Origin: Streptomyces antioxidans
Lineage (GTDB): Bacteria > Actinomycetota > Actinomycetes > Streptomycetales > Streptomycetaceae
Assembly: GCF_000968685.2 (NCBI RefSeq)
Contig: NZ_LAKD02000095.1
Span: forward strand, 1-48,552
DNA: 48,552 bases
Direction: 5' to 3'
Shown here piece by piece: positions 24,371-32,052 of the stretch (positions are counted from its first letter, which is position 1; each line of letters opens with the position of its first letter). Position numbers and translations under genes: made by a program. Under the pieces are notes generated by a model. It was given only the letters and a program-made list of their open reading frames with translations, was not told the DNA's origin and made no database searches.

Positions 24371-25096
24371 TCACCGCGCCCGGGCCGCCCGGGTGCGCCA
24401 CAGCCACCTGATGTCCCGGGCGAAGGACCAGCTCAGCAGGGTCAGGGCCAGCAGGGCGGCGCCGAAGGCCACCGGGTACGGGAGCACATCGGCGCCGACG
24501 ACCAGCAGCAGCACGCCCTGGAGCGCGGCCACCGTCTTGCGGGCCGTGCTCGGGGGCAGCTGGCCGTTCAGCCAGGGCAGCACCCGGGCCGCGGCGACGA
24601 AGGCGTAGCGCATGGCGCCGATCAGCAGCACCCAGGGGCCGAGGGAGGTGGCCACATAGACGCTGAGTACCAGGATGAGGACGGCGTCGACCTCCATGTC
24701 GAACCGCGCGCCCAGGGAGGACGAGGTGCCGGTGCGGCGTGCCACCTGTCCGTCGACCGCGTCGAGGATCAGCGCGACGGCGGTGAGGGACACCAGGGCG
24801 GTGACCGGTGTCGGGCTCTCGAAGGAGTCGGCGACCAGCGCGGTCACCCCGCCGACGAGCGTGGCCCGCGCCAGGGTGACGCGGTTGGCCGGGCCGAAGG
24901 AGGCGAGCCAGGACCGCTGCAGGGCGCGGGTGAGCACCGCCCAGGTGGCGACGGCGAAGGCCAGGCCGGTCAGCCAGCCCGCGGGTCCCAGGTCGATCGC
25001 CGTGCCGAGCAGGACGAGCAGCAGCAGTTGCGCGGCCGCGCCCGCGGCCGTCTCGTTGCGCAACAGCGTCGTGTTGTAGGGATTGTTCAGGGCCAC
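24371..25096 (-). CDS. CDP-alcohol phosphatidyltransferase family protein
   Basis: A 241-residue membrane enzyme with about six hydrophobic segments. The family signature DGx2ARx8Gx3Dx3D is complete (from DGQVARR, about residue 105, to the final Asp of FDMEVD). Such enzymes transfer a phospho-alcohol from CDP-alcohol, or a phosphatidyl group from CDP-diacylglycerol, to a hydroxyl acceptor and make phospholipid-like products. GTG 25096 follows GGAGG by 7 bases. It is divergent from the dehydrogenase that opens the pterin/glycosyltransferase operon, so it may add a lipid or polyol-phosphate to that pathway's product; that link is inference from position only. Confidence 0.87.
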   Translation of the reverse strand: MALNNPYNTTLLRNETAAGAAAQLLLLVLLGTAIDLGPAGWLTGLAFAVATWAVLTRALQRSWLASFGPANRVTLARATLVGGVTALVADSFESPTPVTALVSLTAVALILDAVDGQVARRTGTSSSLGARFDMEVDAVLILVLSVYVATSLGPWVLLIGAMRYAFVAAARVLPWLNGQLPPSTARKTVAALQGVLLLVVGADVLPYPVAFGAALLALTLLSWSFARDIRWLWRTRAARAR

Positions 25097-25214
25097 CGTG
25101 CACCCTCCGGGCTGTGTGGCGGAGTGAATGGGTGCCGCGTACCGTGTTCGCGGCTTCATGGTCATCCGTACGTGGGCCACCGTCCGATTGTTCAGCCCCT
25201 CAGGAGAACGCCGT

Positions 25215-26213
25215 ATGACGCGCACCGCCCGTGCCTTCTGGCTCCGCTCCCCCGGCCGCGGCGAGATACGGCAGGTGGACCTGGCCGAGCCCGGGCCCGG
25301 GGACGTGGTGGTGCGCACGCTGTGCTCGGGGGTGAGCCGCGGTACGGAGACCCTGGTCTTCCGCGGTGGCGTACCGGAGAGTCAGCACACCGCGATGCGC
25401 GCGCCGTTCCAGGAGGGCGAGTTCCCGGGGCCGGTGAAGTACGGCTATCTCAATGTGGGTCTGGTCGAGGAGGGGCCCGCGGCCCTGCTGGGGCGCACCG
25501 TCTTCTGTCTGTATCCGCATCAGACCCGCTATGTGGTCCCGGCGAGCGCGGTGACCCCGGTGCCTGAGGGCGTGCCCGCGCCGCGCGCGGTGCTGGCGGG
25601 CACGGTGGAGACCGCGGTGAACGCCGCGTGGGACGCCGCGCCGCTGCTGGGCGACCGGATCGCGGTGGTGGGGGCGGGGATGGTGGGTGCCTCCGTGGCG
25701 GCGGTGCTGTCCCGGTTCCCGGCCGTACGGGTGCAGCTGGTGGACGCCGACCCGGCGCGCGCGGAGGTCGCGCGGGCGCTCGGGGTGGACTTCGCGCTCC
25801 CCGGGGAGGCGGCGGGCGGCCTCGATCTGGTGGTGCACGCCAGCGCCACCGAGCAGGGGCTGGCCCGCTCGCTTGAGCTCCTCGCCCCGGAGGGCACCGT
25901 GCTGGAGCTGAGCTGGTACGGGGACCGGCGGATCGGTCTGCCGCTGGGCGAGGCGTTCCACTCCCGGCGGCTGACGGTGCGCAGCAGCCAGGTGGGGACG
26001 GTGTCCCCGGCCCGGGGCACCCGCCGCTCCTACGGGGACCGGATGGCGCTGGCGCTCGAACTGCTCGCCAACCCCGCCTTCGACGCCCTCATCTCCGGCG
26101 AGTGCGGTTTCGAGGAGCTTCCCGAGGTGCTTCCCAGGCTGGCCTCGGGCGAGCTCCCGGGGCTGTGCCACCGGGTTCGCTACGACGCGGAATCCGCGGT
26201 GTCGCCCGGCTGA
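25215..26213 (+). CDS. MDR-family (zinc alcohol dehydrogenase-like) oxidoreductase
   Basis: A 332-residue medium-chain dehydrogenase-like protein. The Cys of TLCSGVSRGTE is present near residue 35, but the usual GHE zinc motif is replaced by KYGYLNVG, so catalytic zinc binding is doubtful. The Rossmann fold shows VVGAGMVGASVAAVL and ends its second strand at VDAD, which favours NAD(H). ATG 25215 follows AGGAGA. It opens the operon that continues with the PTPS-fold protein, glycosyltransferase, methyltransferase and flippase. It may oxidise or reduce a sugar or side-chain intermediate of that pathway. Confidence 0.8.
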   Translation: MTRTARAFWLRSPGRGEIRQVDLAEPGPGDVVVRTLCSGVSRGTETLVFRGGVPESQHTAMRAPFQEGEFPGPVKYGYLNVGLVEEGPAALLGRTVFCLYPHQTRYVVPASAVTPVPEGVPAPRAVLAGTVETAVNAAWDAAPLLGDRIAVVGAGMVGASVAAVLSRFPAVRVQLVDADPARAEVARALGVDFALPGEAAGGLDLVVHASATEQGLARSLELLAPEGTVLELSWYGDRRIGLPLGEAFHSRRLTVRSSQVGTVSPARGTRRSYGDRMALALELLANPAFDALISGECGFEELPEVLPRLASGELPGLCHRVRYDAESAVSPG

Positions 26214-26291
26214 ACACGGGGAACGCGACGGCCGTACTAGAGGGCGTGCCCCGGCCGAGGGCCCGACGCGCCGTATCTGGAGGGTCATCCG

Positions 26292-26690
26292 TTGTTCAGC
26301 ATCACCGTTCGCGATCACATCATGGTCGCTCACAGTTTTCGCGGCGAGGTCTTCGGACCCGCGCAGCGGTTGCACGGGGCGACGTTCCTCGTGGACGCCA
26401 CCTTCCGCCGTGCCGAGCTGGACGATGACAACATCGTCGTCGACATCGGCCTGGCCACCCGTGAGCTGGGGGAGGTGTGCGGCGCGCTCAGCTATCGCAA
26501 CCTCGATGACGAACCCGACTTCGAGGGGGTCAACACCTCCACCGAATTCCTGGCCAAGGTGATCGCCGACCGCCTCGCGGCGCGGGTGCGCTCGGGGGCG
26601 CTGGGCGAGGGTGCCCGGGGCCTGGCCGGGATCGCCGTCACCCTGCATGAGTCGCACATCGCCTGGGCGAGTTACGAGCGTGACCTATGA
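26292..26690 (+). CDS. PTPS/QueD-fold protein with altered active site
   Basis: A 132-residue 6-pyruvoyl/6-carboxy-tetrahydropterin synthase homolog. The family His in MVAHSFRGE (His14) and the first His of the HGH pair (His28) are present, but the second His is Ala30 (LHGAT) and the catalytic Cys position four residues before His28 is Ala24. Zinc binding and chemistry must therefore differ from QueD or PTPS. The late Glu in TLHESHIAW matches the family. The TTG start at 26292 has GGAGG eight bases upstream. Its stop overlaps the glycosyltransferase start (ATGA). It may act on a pyrimidine/pterin made by the nearby GTP cyclohydrolase II. Confidence 0.85.
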   Translation: MFSITVRDHIMVAHSFRGEVFGPAQRLHGATFLVDATFRRAELDDDNIVVDIGLATRELGEVCGALSYRNLDDEPDFEGVNTSTEFLAKVIADRLAARVRSGALGEGARGLAGIAVTLHESHIAWASYERDL

Positions 26691-27793
26691 GCGGGGCCGC
26701 ACCGCGCACGGTGCACTTCGTGATGCCCGGCGGTGTGGCCGACCCGGCCGCGCCGAGCGGCGGCAACGTCTACGACCGGCGGATCTGCCGGGATCTGCCC
26801 GGCTCGGGCTGGCGGGTCGAGGAGCACGCCATCGCGGGCGACTGGCCCCAGCCGGGCCCGGCCGCCCGCGCCGAGCTGGCCCGGCTGCTGACCGCGCTGG
26901 CGGACGGCACACTCGTCCTGCTCGACGGTCTGGTGGCCGGTGCGCTTCCGTACATCGTCGTTCCGCAGGCCGAGCGGCTGCGGCTGTCGGTGCTTGTGCA
27001 TCTGCCGCTGAGCGACGAGACGGGGCTGGCCCCCGGCCGGGCCGAGGATCTGAAGGCGCTGGAGGGCCGGACGCTGCGCGCGGTGCGGACGGTGGTGGCC
27101 ACCAGCGCCTGGGCGGCCGGGCGGCTGGTGGAGCTGCACGGGCTGGTCCCCGACCGGGTCCATGTGGCGGCGCCCGGCGCCGATATCGCGCCGCTCGCCT
27201 CCTCCGGCGGCGACGGCTCGCGGCTGCTGTGCGTGGCCTCGGTGACCCCGCGCAAGGGGCAGCTGCGGCTGGTCGAATCGCTCGCGCGGATCGGCGACCT
27301 GCCCTGGTCGTGCGACTGTGTGGGGTCCCTGGAGCAGGACCCGGAGTACGCCGCCAGACTCCGGAAGCTGGTCGGGAAGCTGGGCGTGGCCGACCGGGTG
27401 CATCTGCTCGGCCCGAGGACCGGCGCCGAGCTGGACGCCGGGTACGCCTCCGCCGACGCGATGGTGCTCGCCTCGTACGCCGAGACCTACGGCATGGCGG
27501 TGACCGAGGCGCTGGCCCGGGGGGTCCCGGTGCTGGCCACGGCCGTCGGCGGGATCCCTGAGGCGCTGGGGCAGGCGCCCGACGGCAGGGTGCCGGGCAT
27601 CCTCGTCGACCCGGACGACCCCGACGCGCTCACCGCGGCGCTGCGCCGCTGGCTGGGCGACCCCGGTGCGCGGCGCCGGCTGATCGCCGCCGCGCACGAG
27701 CGGCGCACCGCGCTGGCCGGGTGGCAGAACACCACCCGCAATCTGGCCGGTGCGCTGGAAGAGCTCCGAGACGAACCGCGGAGGGCCGCGTGA
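26687..27793 (+). CDS. GT4-family glycosyltransferase
   Basis: A 368-residue GT-B glycosyltransferase. A glycine-rich acceptor-side loop PSGGNVYDRR lies near the N-terminus, and the donor-binding E-x7-E motif reads AETYGMAVTEALARGVPV in the C-terminal half. It probably transfers a sugar from a nucleotide sugar onto a small-molecule or lipid acceptor. It is coupled on both sides by 4-base overlaps (ATGA with the PTPS gene, GTGA with the methyltransferase), so it is an integral part of this pathway. Confidence 0.9.
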   Translation: MSGAAPRTVHFVMPGGVADPAAPSGGNVYDRRICRDLPGSGWRVEEHAIAGDWPQPGPAARAELARLLTALADGTLVLLDGLVAGALPYIVVPQAERLRLSVLVHLPLSDETGLAPGRAEDLKALEGRTLRAVRTVVATSAWAAGRLVELHGLVPDRVHVAAPGADIAPLASSGGDGSRLLCVASVTPRKGQLRLVESLARIGDLPWSCDCVGSLEQDPEYAARLRKLVGKLGVADRVHLLGPRTGAELDAGYASADAMVLASYAETYGMAVTEALARGVPVLATAVGGIPEALGQAPDGRVPGILVDPDDPDALTAALRRWLGDPGARRRLIAAAHERRTALAGWQNTTRNLAGALEELRDEPRRAA

Positions 27794-28626
27794 AGACGTC
27801 CGACGTACCGCGTTACACCCCCGACTGGCTGGAGCTGCGGGAGGGCGCCGACGCGGCGGCCCGCTCCGCCGAACTCCTCGAGGCGCTGGTCCCCCGGCTG
27901 TCCGGCCCGCCGCTGGTGATCCACGACCTGGGCTGCGGCACCGGCTCCATGGGGCGCTGGCTGGCGCCCCGGCTGGGCGGCCCGCAGCTGTGGATCCTGC
28001 ACGACCGCGACCCCGAGCTGCTGGACCGGGCGGCGGTGCGGATGCCCCGGACGGCCCGTGACGGCAGCCGCGTCACCATCGCGACGGCGCGCGGCGACCT
28101 CTCCCGGCTGACCGCGGCCACGCTGGACGGCGCCTCGCTGGTGACGGCGTCCGCGCTGCTGGACGTGCTCACCCCCGAGGAGGTGGACGGGATCGCCGCG
28201 GCCTGCGCCGGGGCGGAGTGCCCGGCGCTGCTGGCGCTGTCCGTGGTGGGCCGGGTCGAGCTCACCCCGGCCGACCCGATGGACGCCGAGATCACCGGGG
28301 CGTTCAACGCCCATCAGCGGCGCGGCGGTCTGGTGGGCCCCGACGCGATGGCGGTGGCCTCCGAGGCGTTCGCCCGGCACGGCGCGACGGTACGCACCCA
28401 TGCCAGCCCCTGGGTGCTGGGCGCCGGGCACTCCGCGCTGACGGCCGAGTGGCTGCGGGGCTGGGTGGGCGCGGCCGTGGAGCACCGGCCGGAGCTCGGC
28501 GCGCGCGCCGAGGCGTATCTCCACCGCCGGCTGGCGACGGCCGCTGCGGGCGCGCTGCGGGTGGTGGTGCACCACCACGATCTGCTGGCGCTGCCCGCGC
28601 CCCGGACCCTGGGGGCGGCCGCGTGA
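27790..28626 (+). CDS. SAM-dependent methyltransferase
   Basis: A 278-residue class I methyltransferase. Motif I is VIHDLGCGTGSMGRWL (about residues 45-60), followed by an acidic end of strand 2 (LHDRDPELL) and motif IV SLVTASALLDVLTPEEV. It should methylate a small molecule rather than nucleic acid. GTG 27790 overlaps the glycosyltransferase stop (GTGA), and its own stop overlaps the flippase start in the same way. A partial resemblance to trans-aconitate/glycolipid-type methyltransferases is only an impression. Confidence 0.87.
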   Translation: MKTSDVPRYTPDWLELREGADAAARSAELLEALVPRLSGPPLVIHDLGCGTGSMGRWLAPRLGGPQLWILHDRDPELLDRAAVRMPRTARDGSRVTIATARGDLSRLTAATLDGASLVTASALLDVLTPEEVDGIAAACAGAECPALLALSVVGRVELTPADPMDAEITGAFNAHQRRGGLVGPDAMAVASEAFARHGATVRTHASPWVLGAGHSALTAEWLRGWVGAAVEHRPELGARAEAYLHRRLATAAAGALRVVVHHHDLLALPAPRTLGAAA

Positions 28627-29924
28627 CCGCCGCGCTGCGGGCCCGGCTCGGGGCGGCCGCGGGCGTCGCGATCCTCGGGGTGGTGCTGTGGCGGCTGGGC
28701 ACCGGGGCCTTCGTGGAGGGCCTGCGCACCGTCGACGGGCTCACCCTGCTGGCGGCGGTCGGCCTCGGCCTGCTCACCACGGTCTTCAGCGCCTGGCGCT
28801 GGTGTCTGGTGGCGCGGGGGCTGCGGATCCGGCTGCCGCTGGGCCCGGCCGTCGCCGACTACTACCGCGCGCTGTTCCTCAACGCGGCGCTGCCCGGCGG
28901 GGTGCTGGGCGATGTGCACCGCGCGGTGCGGCACGGGCGGGACGCGGGGGACGTCGGGCGGGGCGTGCGCGCGGTGGTGCTGGAGCGGGTCGCGGGCCAG
29001 GTGGTGCTGATCGCGGTGGGGGCGGCGATCCTGCTGGCCCACCCCTCCGTGGCCGTGGAGCACACCGGTCGGCTGCTCGGCGGTTCGGCCACGGCCTGGG
29101 CGGTGGCCGCGGGGGGTGTCCTGGCGCTCCTCGCGGTGGTGGCCGTCCGGCGCCGCGGGGGTGCGGCGCCGGTGGCCGGGCGGCGGCGGGGCGCGGTCCG
29201 CGGCGCGCTCCTCGAGGCGCGCCGCGGGCTGCTGTCCCGGGGCAGCTGGCCGGGGGTGGTGCTCTCCTCGGTGGTGGTGCTGGCCGGGCATCTGACGACG
29301 TTCGTGCTGGCCGCGCGGGTGGCGGGGTCAGACGCCCCGCTGACCGAGCTGGTGCCCCTGATGGTGCTCGCCCTGATCGCCATGGCCCTGCCGCTGAACG
29401 TCGGCGGCTGGGGCCCCCGCGAGGGCGTGACCGCCTGGGCCTTCGGCGCCGCGGGCCTGGGCGCCGGCCAGGGGCTGACCGTCGCCGTGGTCTACGGGGT
29501 GCTCACCTTCGCCGCGAGCCTCCCCGGTGTGGTGGTGCTGGCCGTCCAGTGGTGGGGTCGGCCGCGCGGCCGACAGGTCGAGCTCGAAGAGGGTGTCCTC
29601 GCCGAGGGTGTCGCGGCGGACGGGCGGGCGGAGCGCGTCCCGCATGACCGTCGTGCCGTCGAAGCGCAGCCCGGGGATTCCGTCGCCGAGCAGGACCGGG
29701 GCCACGGTGACGTAGAGCCGGTGCAGCGCCGCAGCGTGCAGGAAGCGCGACACGGTGACCCCGCCGCCCTCGACGAGTATCCGGCCGAGCCCGCGCCGCC
29801 GAAGCGCCCGCACCAGGTGGTGGGGGGCGAAGGCGTCCGGGTCGCTGAGCGTCAGCACGTCCACGCCGTCCGGCGGCGTCCGGTGCTCACCGGTGGTGCC
29901 CACCACCCACAGGGTGGGGGCTGA
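28623..29924 (+). CDS. LPG-synthase/flippase-like membrane protein with read-through tail
   Basis: A polytopic membrane protein of the lysylphosphatidylglycerol synthase transmembrane (AglD/MprF N-domain) type, with 7-8 hydrophobic segments. The first about 311 codons (to about 29556) contain everything expected of the family, including RALFLNAALPGGVLGDVHRA and LPLNVGGWGPREG. After that the frame enters the antisense strand of the convergent reductase gene and runs about 120 further codons to TGA 29922-29924 with no family resemblance. The normal stop seems to be missing at an 18-bp palindrome. The GTG start overlaps the methyltransferase stop. It probably moves or holds a lipid-linked product at the membrane. 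Confidence 0.75.
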   Translation: MTAALRARLGAAAGVAILGVVLWRLGTGAFVEGLRTVDGLTLLAAVGLGLLTTVFSAWRWCLVARGLRIRLPLGPAVADYYRALFLNAALPGGVLGDVHRAVRHGRDAGDVGRGVRAVVLERVAGQVVLIAVGAAILLAHPSVAVEHTGRLLGGSATAWAVAAGGVLALLAVVAVRRRGGAAPVAGRRRGAVRGALLEARRGLLSRGSWPGVVLSSVVVLAGHLTTFVLAARVAGSDAPLTELVPLMVLALIAMALPLNVGGWGPREGVTAWAFGAAGLGAGQGLTVAVVYGVLTFAASLPGVVVLAVQWWGRPRGRQVELEEGVLAEGVAADGRAERVPHDRRAVEAQPGDSVAEQDRGHGDVEPVQRRSVQEARHGDPAALDEYPAEPAPPKRPHQVVGGEGVRVAERQHVHAVRRRPVLTGGAHHPQGGG

Positions 29925-30371
29925 GCCATCGGTGAACACCCGTCGGTCCAGCGGCACCCGTCCGCGCGGATCGAGAACGACCCGCACCGGGTGGGCGCCC
30001 GCGCAGGCGCGCACGGTCAGCTGGGGGTCGTCCGCGACGGCGGTGCCTGCCCCGACGACCACCGCGTCGGCGAGGGCGCGCAGCCGGTGGAGATGGCGGC
30101 GGTCCTCCTCCCCGGTGACGTAGTCGGCGTCGCCGGTGCGGGTGGCGATGAAGCCGTCCAGGCTCTGGCCGAGCTGGGCGATGGTCAGCCGCGGCCCGGC
30201 CAGGCACAGCGGGAGGTAGCGGTCGACCAGGAGCCGGGCCTCCGGCGAGGCGGCCCCGCTCCACCGCCACCGACCGTCCGGGCCCCGGACCAGACCGGCG
30301 GCCTCCGCGTCCGCCCCGGTACGGACCGGGCGCAGCCGCTCCCATGCCTCTTCCGTCTCCAGGAAGGTCAT
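29328..30371 (-). CDS. RibD C-domain-type pyrimidine reductase with read-through tail
   Basis: A 347-codon frame whose first about 265 residues form a RibD_C/DHFR-like reductase without a deaminase domain. Conserved parts are AQLGQSLDGFIATRTGDADY, VVGAGTAVADDPQLTVR and RILVEGGGVTVSRFL. Relatives (archaeal ArfC, fungal RIB7) reduce the ribosyl group of 2,5-diamino-6-ribosylamino-pyrimidinone phosphate to ribityl with NADPH. After about residue 265 the frame reads into the antisense strand of the membrane-protein gene until 29328, without homology. ATG 30371 follows AAGGAGG by four bases and overlaps the creatininase stop (ATGA), so the two enzymes are coupled. Confidence 0.8.
   Translation of the reverse strand: MTFLETEEAWERLRPVRTGADAEAAGLVRGPDGRWRWSGAASPEARLLVDRYLPLCLAGPRLTIAQLGQSLDGFIATRTGDADYVTGEEDRRHLHRLRALADAVVVGAGTAVADDPQLTVRACAGAHPVRVVLDPRGRVPLDRRVFTDGSAPTLWVVGTTGEHRTPPDGVDVLTLSDPDAFAPHHLVRALRRRGLGRILVEGGGVTVSRFLHAAALHRLYVTVAPVLLGDGIPGLRFDGTTVMRDALRPPVRRDTLGEDTLFELDLSAARPTPPLDGQHHHTGEARGEGEHPVDHGDGQPLAGAQARGAEGPGGHALAGAPAADVQRQGHGDQGEHHQGHQLGQRGV
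29557..29574. repeat. 18-bp palindrome at the junction of two converging genes
   Basis: GTCGGCCGCGCGGCCGAC is a perfect palindrome exactly where both converging genes lose family resemblance. It may be what remains of a convergent terminator whose centre, with both stop codons, was lost. Confidence 0.7.
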
Positions 30372-31120
30372 CGCGCCTCCTTCTCGGCACCGACCAGGGA
30401 AAGATACTCGGCGAAGCAGTCGACGAGCCCGGCCAGCAGTTCCTTTCCCTTATCCGCCGTCGCCCTGGAGGGACGGCCGACGACCCCGGATTCCGTATAG
30501 GCGGACAAACCGAGAGTGAGCAGATGCTTCCGATCGTCGGATATCCAGTCGGAGGTTTCATGACCGGGCCGTACGAGTTCCGGATGCGCATGCAGGAGGA
30601 TCGAGGTCTCCAGTTCACCGGCGTGCATATCGCTGTTGGCCGGGGTGCGCACTCCGGCGCGTGTCCTGGCGATCTCCCAGTCGGCCGATCCGGGGAATAG
30701 CGCCATACGGAAGCCGCTGCCCGCGGATTCCTGAACGATGTTGCGCAGTACGTAATTGCCGCCGTGTCCGTTCACCAGAATCAGACCGCGTATGCCTGAG
30801 CGCCTGAGGGAGTCCGCGATATCGCGGACGACGGCGTAGAGGGTGGCCGCCGAAATGGACACCGTCCCTGGCCAGGCGGCGTGTTCATGGGAGCAGGAGA
30901 CCGTCACCGGGGGCAGCTGGAGCACCGGATACGCGGCCGCGACCTCCGCTGCGACCGTGCAGGCGATGACCGTGTCGGTCACCAGCGGGAGAAATGCGCC
31001 GTGCTGCTCGAAGCTGCCTACCGGGAGAACGGCGACGTCGGCCCGGTCGGCCCGCACTTCCTCCGTCGTCCGCGTCGGCAACACCATGCCGGTCTGCGGG
31101 TGCGTTCCCGAACCGCTCAT
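30368..31120 (-). CDS. creatininase-family amidohydrolase (ArfB/MftE-like)
   Basis: A 250-residue metal-dependent amidohydrolase. The creatininase metal sites are all visible: GSFEQHGAFLPLVTDT (Glu, His, Asp), CSHEHAAWPGT, LVNGHGGN and DMHAGELETS. Archaeal ArfB of this family removes the formyl group from FAPy, the product of GCH III. The neighbouring GTP cyclohydrolase II paralog is predicted to make the same FAPy, so deformylation is the best guess; MftE-like peptidase activity is the alternative, but no mycofactocin genes are here. ATG 31120 has AAAGG eight bases upstream. It is divergent from ribA and coupled to the reductase gene. Confidence 0.87.
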   Translation of the reverse strand: MSGSGTHPQTGMVLPTRTTEEVRADRADVAVLPVGSFEQHGAFLPLVTDTVIACTVAAEVAAAYPVLQLPPVTVSCSHEHAAWPGTVSISAATLYAVVRDIADSLRRSGIRGLILVNGHGGNYVLRNIVQESAGSGFRMALFPGSADWEIARTRAGVRTPANSDMHAGELETSILLHAHPELVRPGHETSDWISDDRKHLLTLGLSAYTESGVVGRPSRATADKGKELLAGLVDCFAEYLSLVGAEKEAR

Positions 31121-31215
31121 ATCGTGGACCTTTCATGTGGCGTCCTGACAGCTTGTTGCTGCGGCTTTCTCATTCTCCTGTACAAGGGTGGTGGTTTTCC
31201 AGATAAGATCCGCAC

Positions 31216-31872
31216 ATGACAGAAAGTGATGGCGTGTTCGATGTCGGCACCCGCACCTCGGGTGTCGAACGAGTGGTGAATGTCCGGCTGGCCACGAAGC
31301 ATGGCGACTTTCTCGCGATCGGCTATCGGGACCTGGTGCGCGGCGATGAACAAATAGCGCTGGTGTACGGCGATGTCGGCGGGGAGGAGGCGCTGACCCG
31401 GTTGCATTCCGAGTGCCTGACCGGGGACGCGTTCGGCTCCCGTCACTGCGAGTGCGGCGACCAGCTGTCCGCCGCGCTGAAGGCGATCGTGGCCGAAGGC
31501 CGGGGCGTGCTGGTGTATCTGAGAGGCCATGAGGGGCGCGGCATCGGGCTGCTCGCCAAGCTGGAGGCGATGAAGCTGCAGTCCGAGGGGCTGGACACGG
31601 TCGAGGCCAACCTCGCCCTCGGCCTGCCGGCCGACGCCCGTGACTACACGGTGGCGGCGGATGTGCTGCACGACCTCGAGGTGCGCTCCGTACGGCTGCT
31701 GTCCAACAACCCCCAGAAGCGGGACGCGCTGCTGCGGCACGGCGTCCGGGTCAGCGAGCAGGTGCCGCTGCTGATGACACCGCACAAGGAGAACCTCCCG
31801 TATCTGCTCACCAAGCGGGACCGCATGGACCACTATCTGCCCCATCTGGAAGCCGTGATCCAGCACACCTGA
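31216..31872 (+). CDS. ribA: GTP cyclohydrolase II paralog, predicted FAPy-producing
   Basis: A 218-residue GTP cyclohydrolase II. The zinc site HSECLTGDAFGSRHCEC has Cys67, Cys78 and Cys80, and Asp140 and Arg142 of PADARDY match the catalytic Asp126/Arg128 of E. coli RibA. E. coli Tyr105 is replaced by Met119 (KLEAMKLQ). In S. coelicolor SCO6655 the same Tyr-to-Met change (Met120) is known to stop the reaction at the formylated pyrimidine FAPy. This copy is thus probably not the riboflavin enzyme but the entry to a special pathway with the adjacent creatininase and RibD-type reductase. No clear ribosome-binding site precedes ATG 31216; translation may be leaderless or the start weak. Confidence 0.9.
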   Translation: MTESDGVFDVGTRTSGVERVVNVRLATKHGDFLAIGYRDLVRGDEQIALVYGDVGGEEALTRLHSECLTGDAFGSRHCECGDQLSAALKAIVAEGRGVLVYLRGHEGRGIGLLAKLEAMKLQSEGLDTVEANLALGLPADARDYTVAADVLHDLEVRSVRLLSNNPQKRDALLRHGVRVSEQVPLLMTPHKENLPYLLTKRDRMDHYLPHLEAVIQHT

Positions 31873-31888
31873 AGGAGGTCCCGGCCCC

Positions 31889-31939
31889 GGGCCGCGGCCT
31901 GGTCCACCGGTGTCGGCCGGGCACGGGCCGCGGCCCGTA
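31889..31939. terminator. GC-rich palindromic region after ribA
   Basis: Two copies of a GGGCCGCGGCC-type palindrome lie just after the ribA stop, in the 180-base spacer before the molybdenum hydroxylase operon. They can pair with each other or fold singly and may end ribA transcription. The rest of the spacer shows only the AAGGGTAGGG ribosome-binding site of the next gene. Confidence 0.35.
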
Positions 31940-32052
31940 TCGCTACGGCGCCCCGGCGTGACCATACCGCCGAACGGGCGATCAGTCCCTATATGTCCGA
32001 GAATGGGGGTGCCGCGTGACGTTCCGAAGGATGACGATCAAGGGTAGGGATC

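Noticed and set aside
29575..29924. C-terminal domain of the flippase-like protein
   Set aside because: The residues are the antisense of the reductase gene and have no hydrophobic or family pattern.
30368..31120. Mycofactocin MftE
   Set aside because: No mftA, B, C or D genes nearby; the GCH II and RibD neighbours point to the ArfB role.
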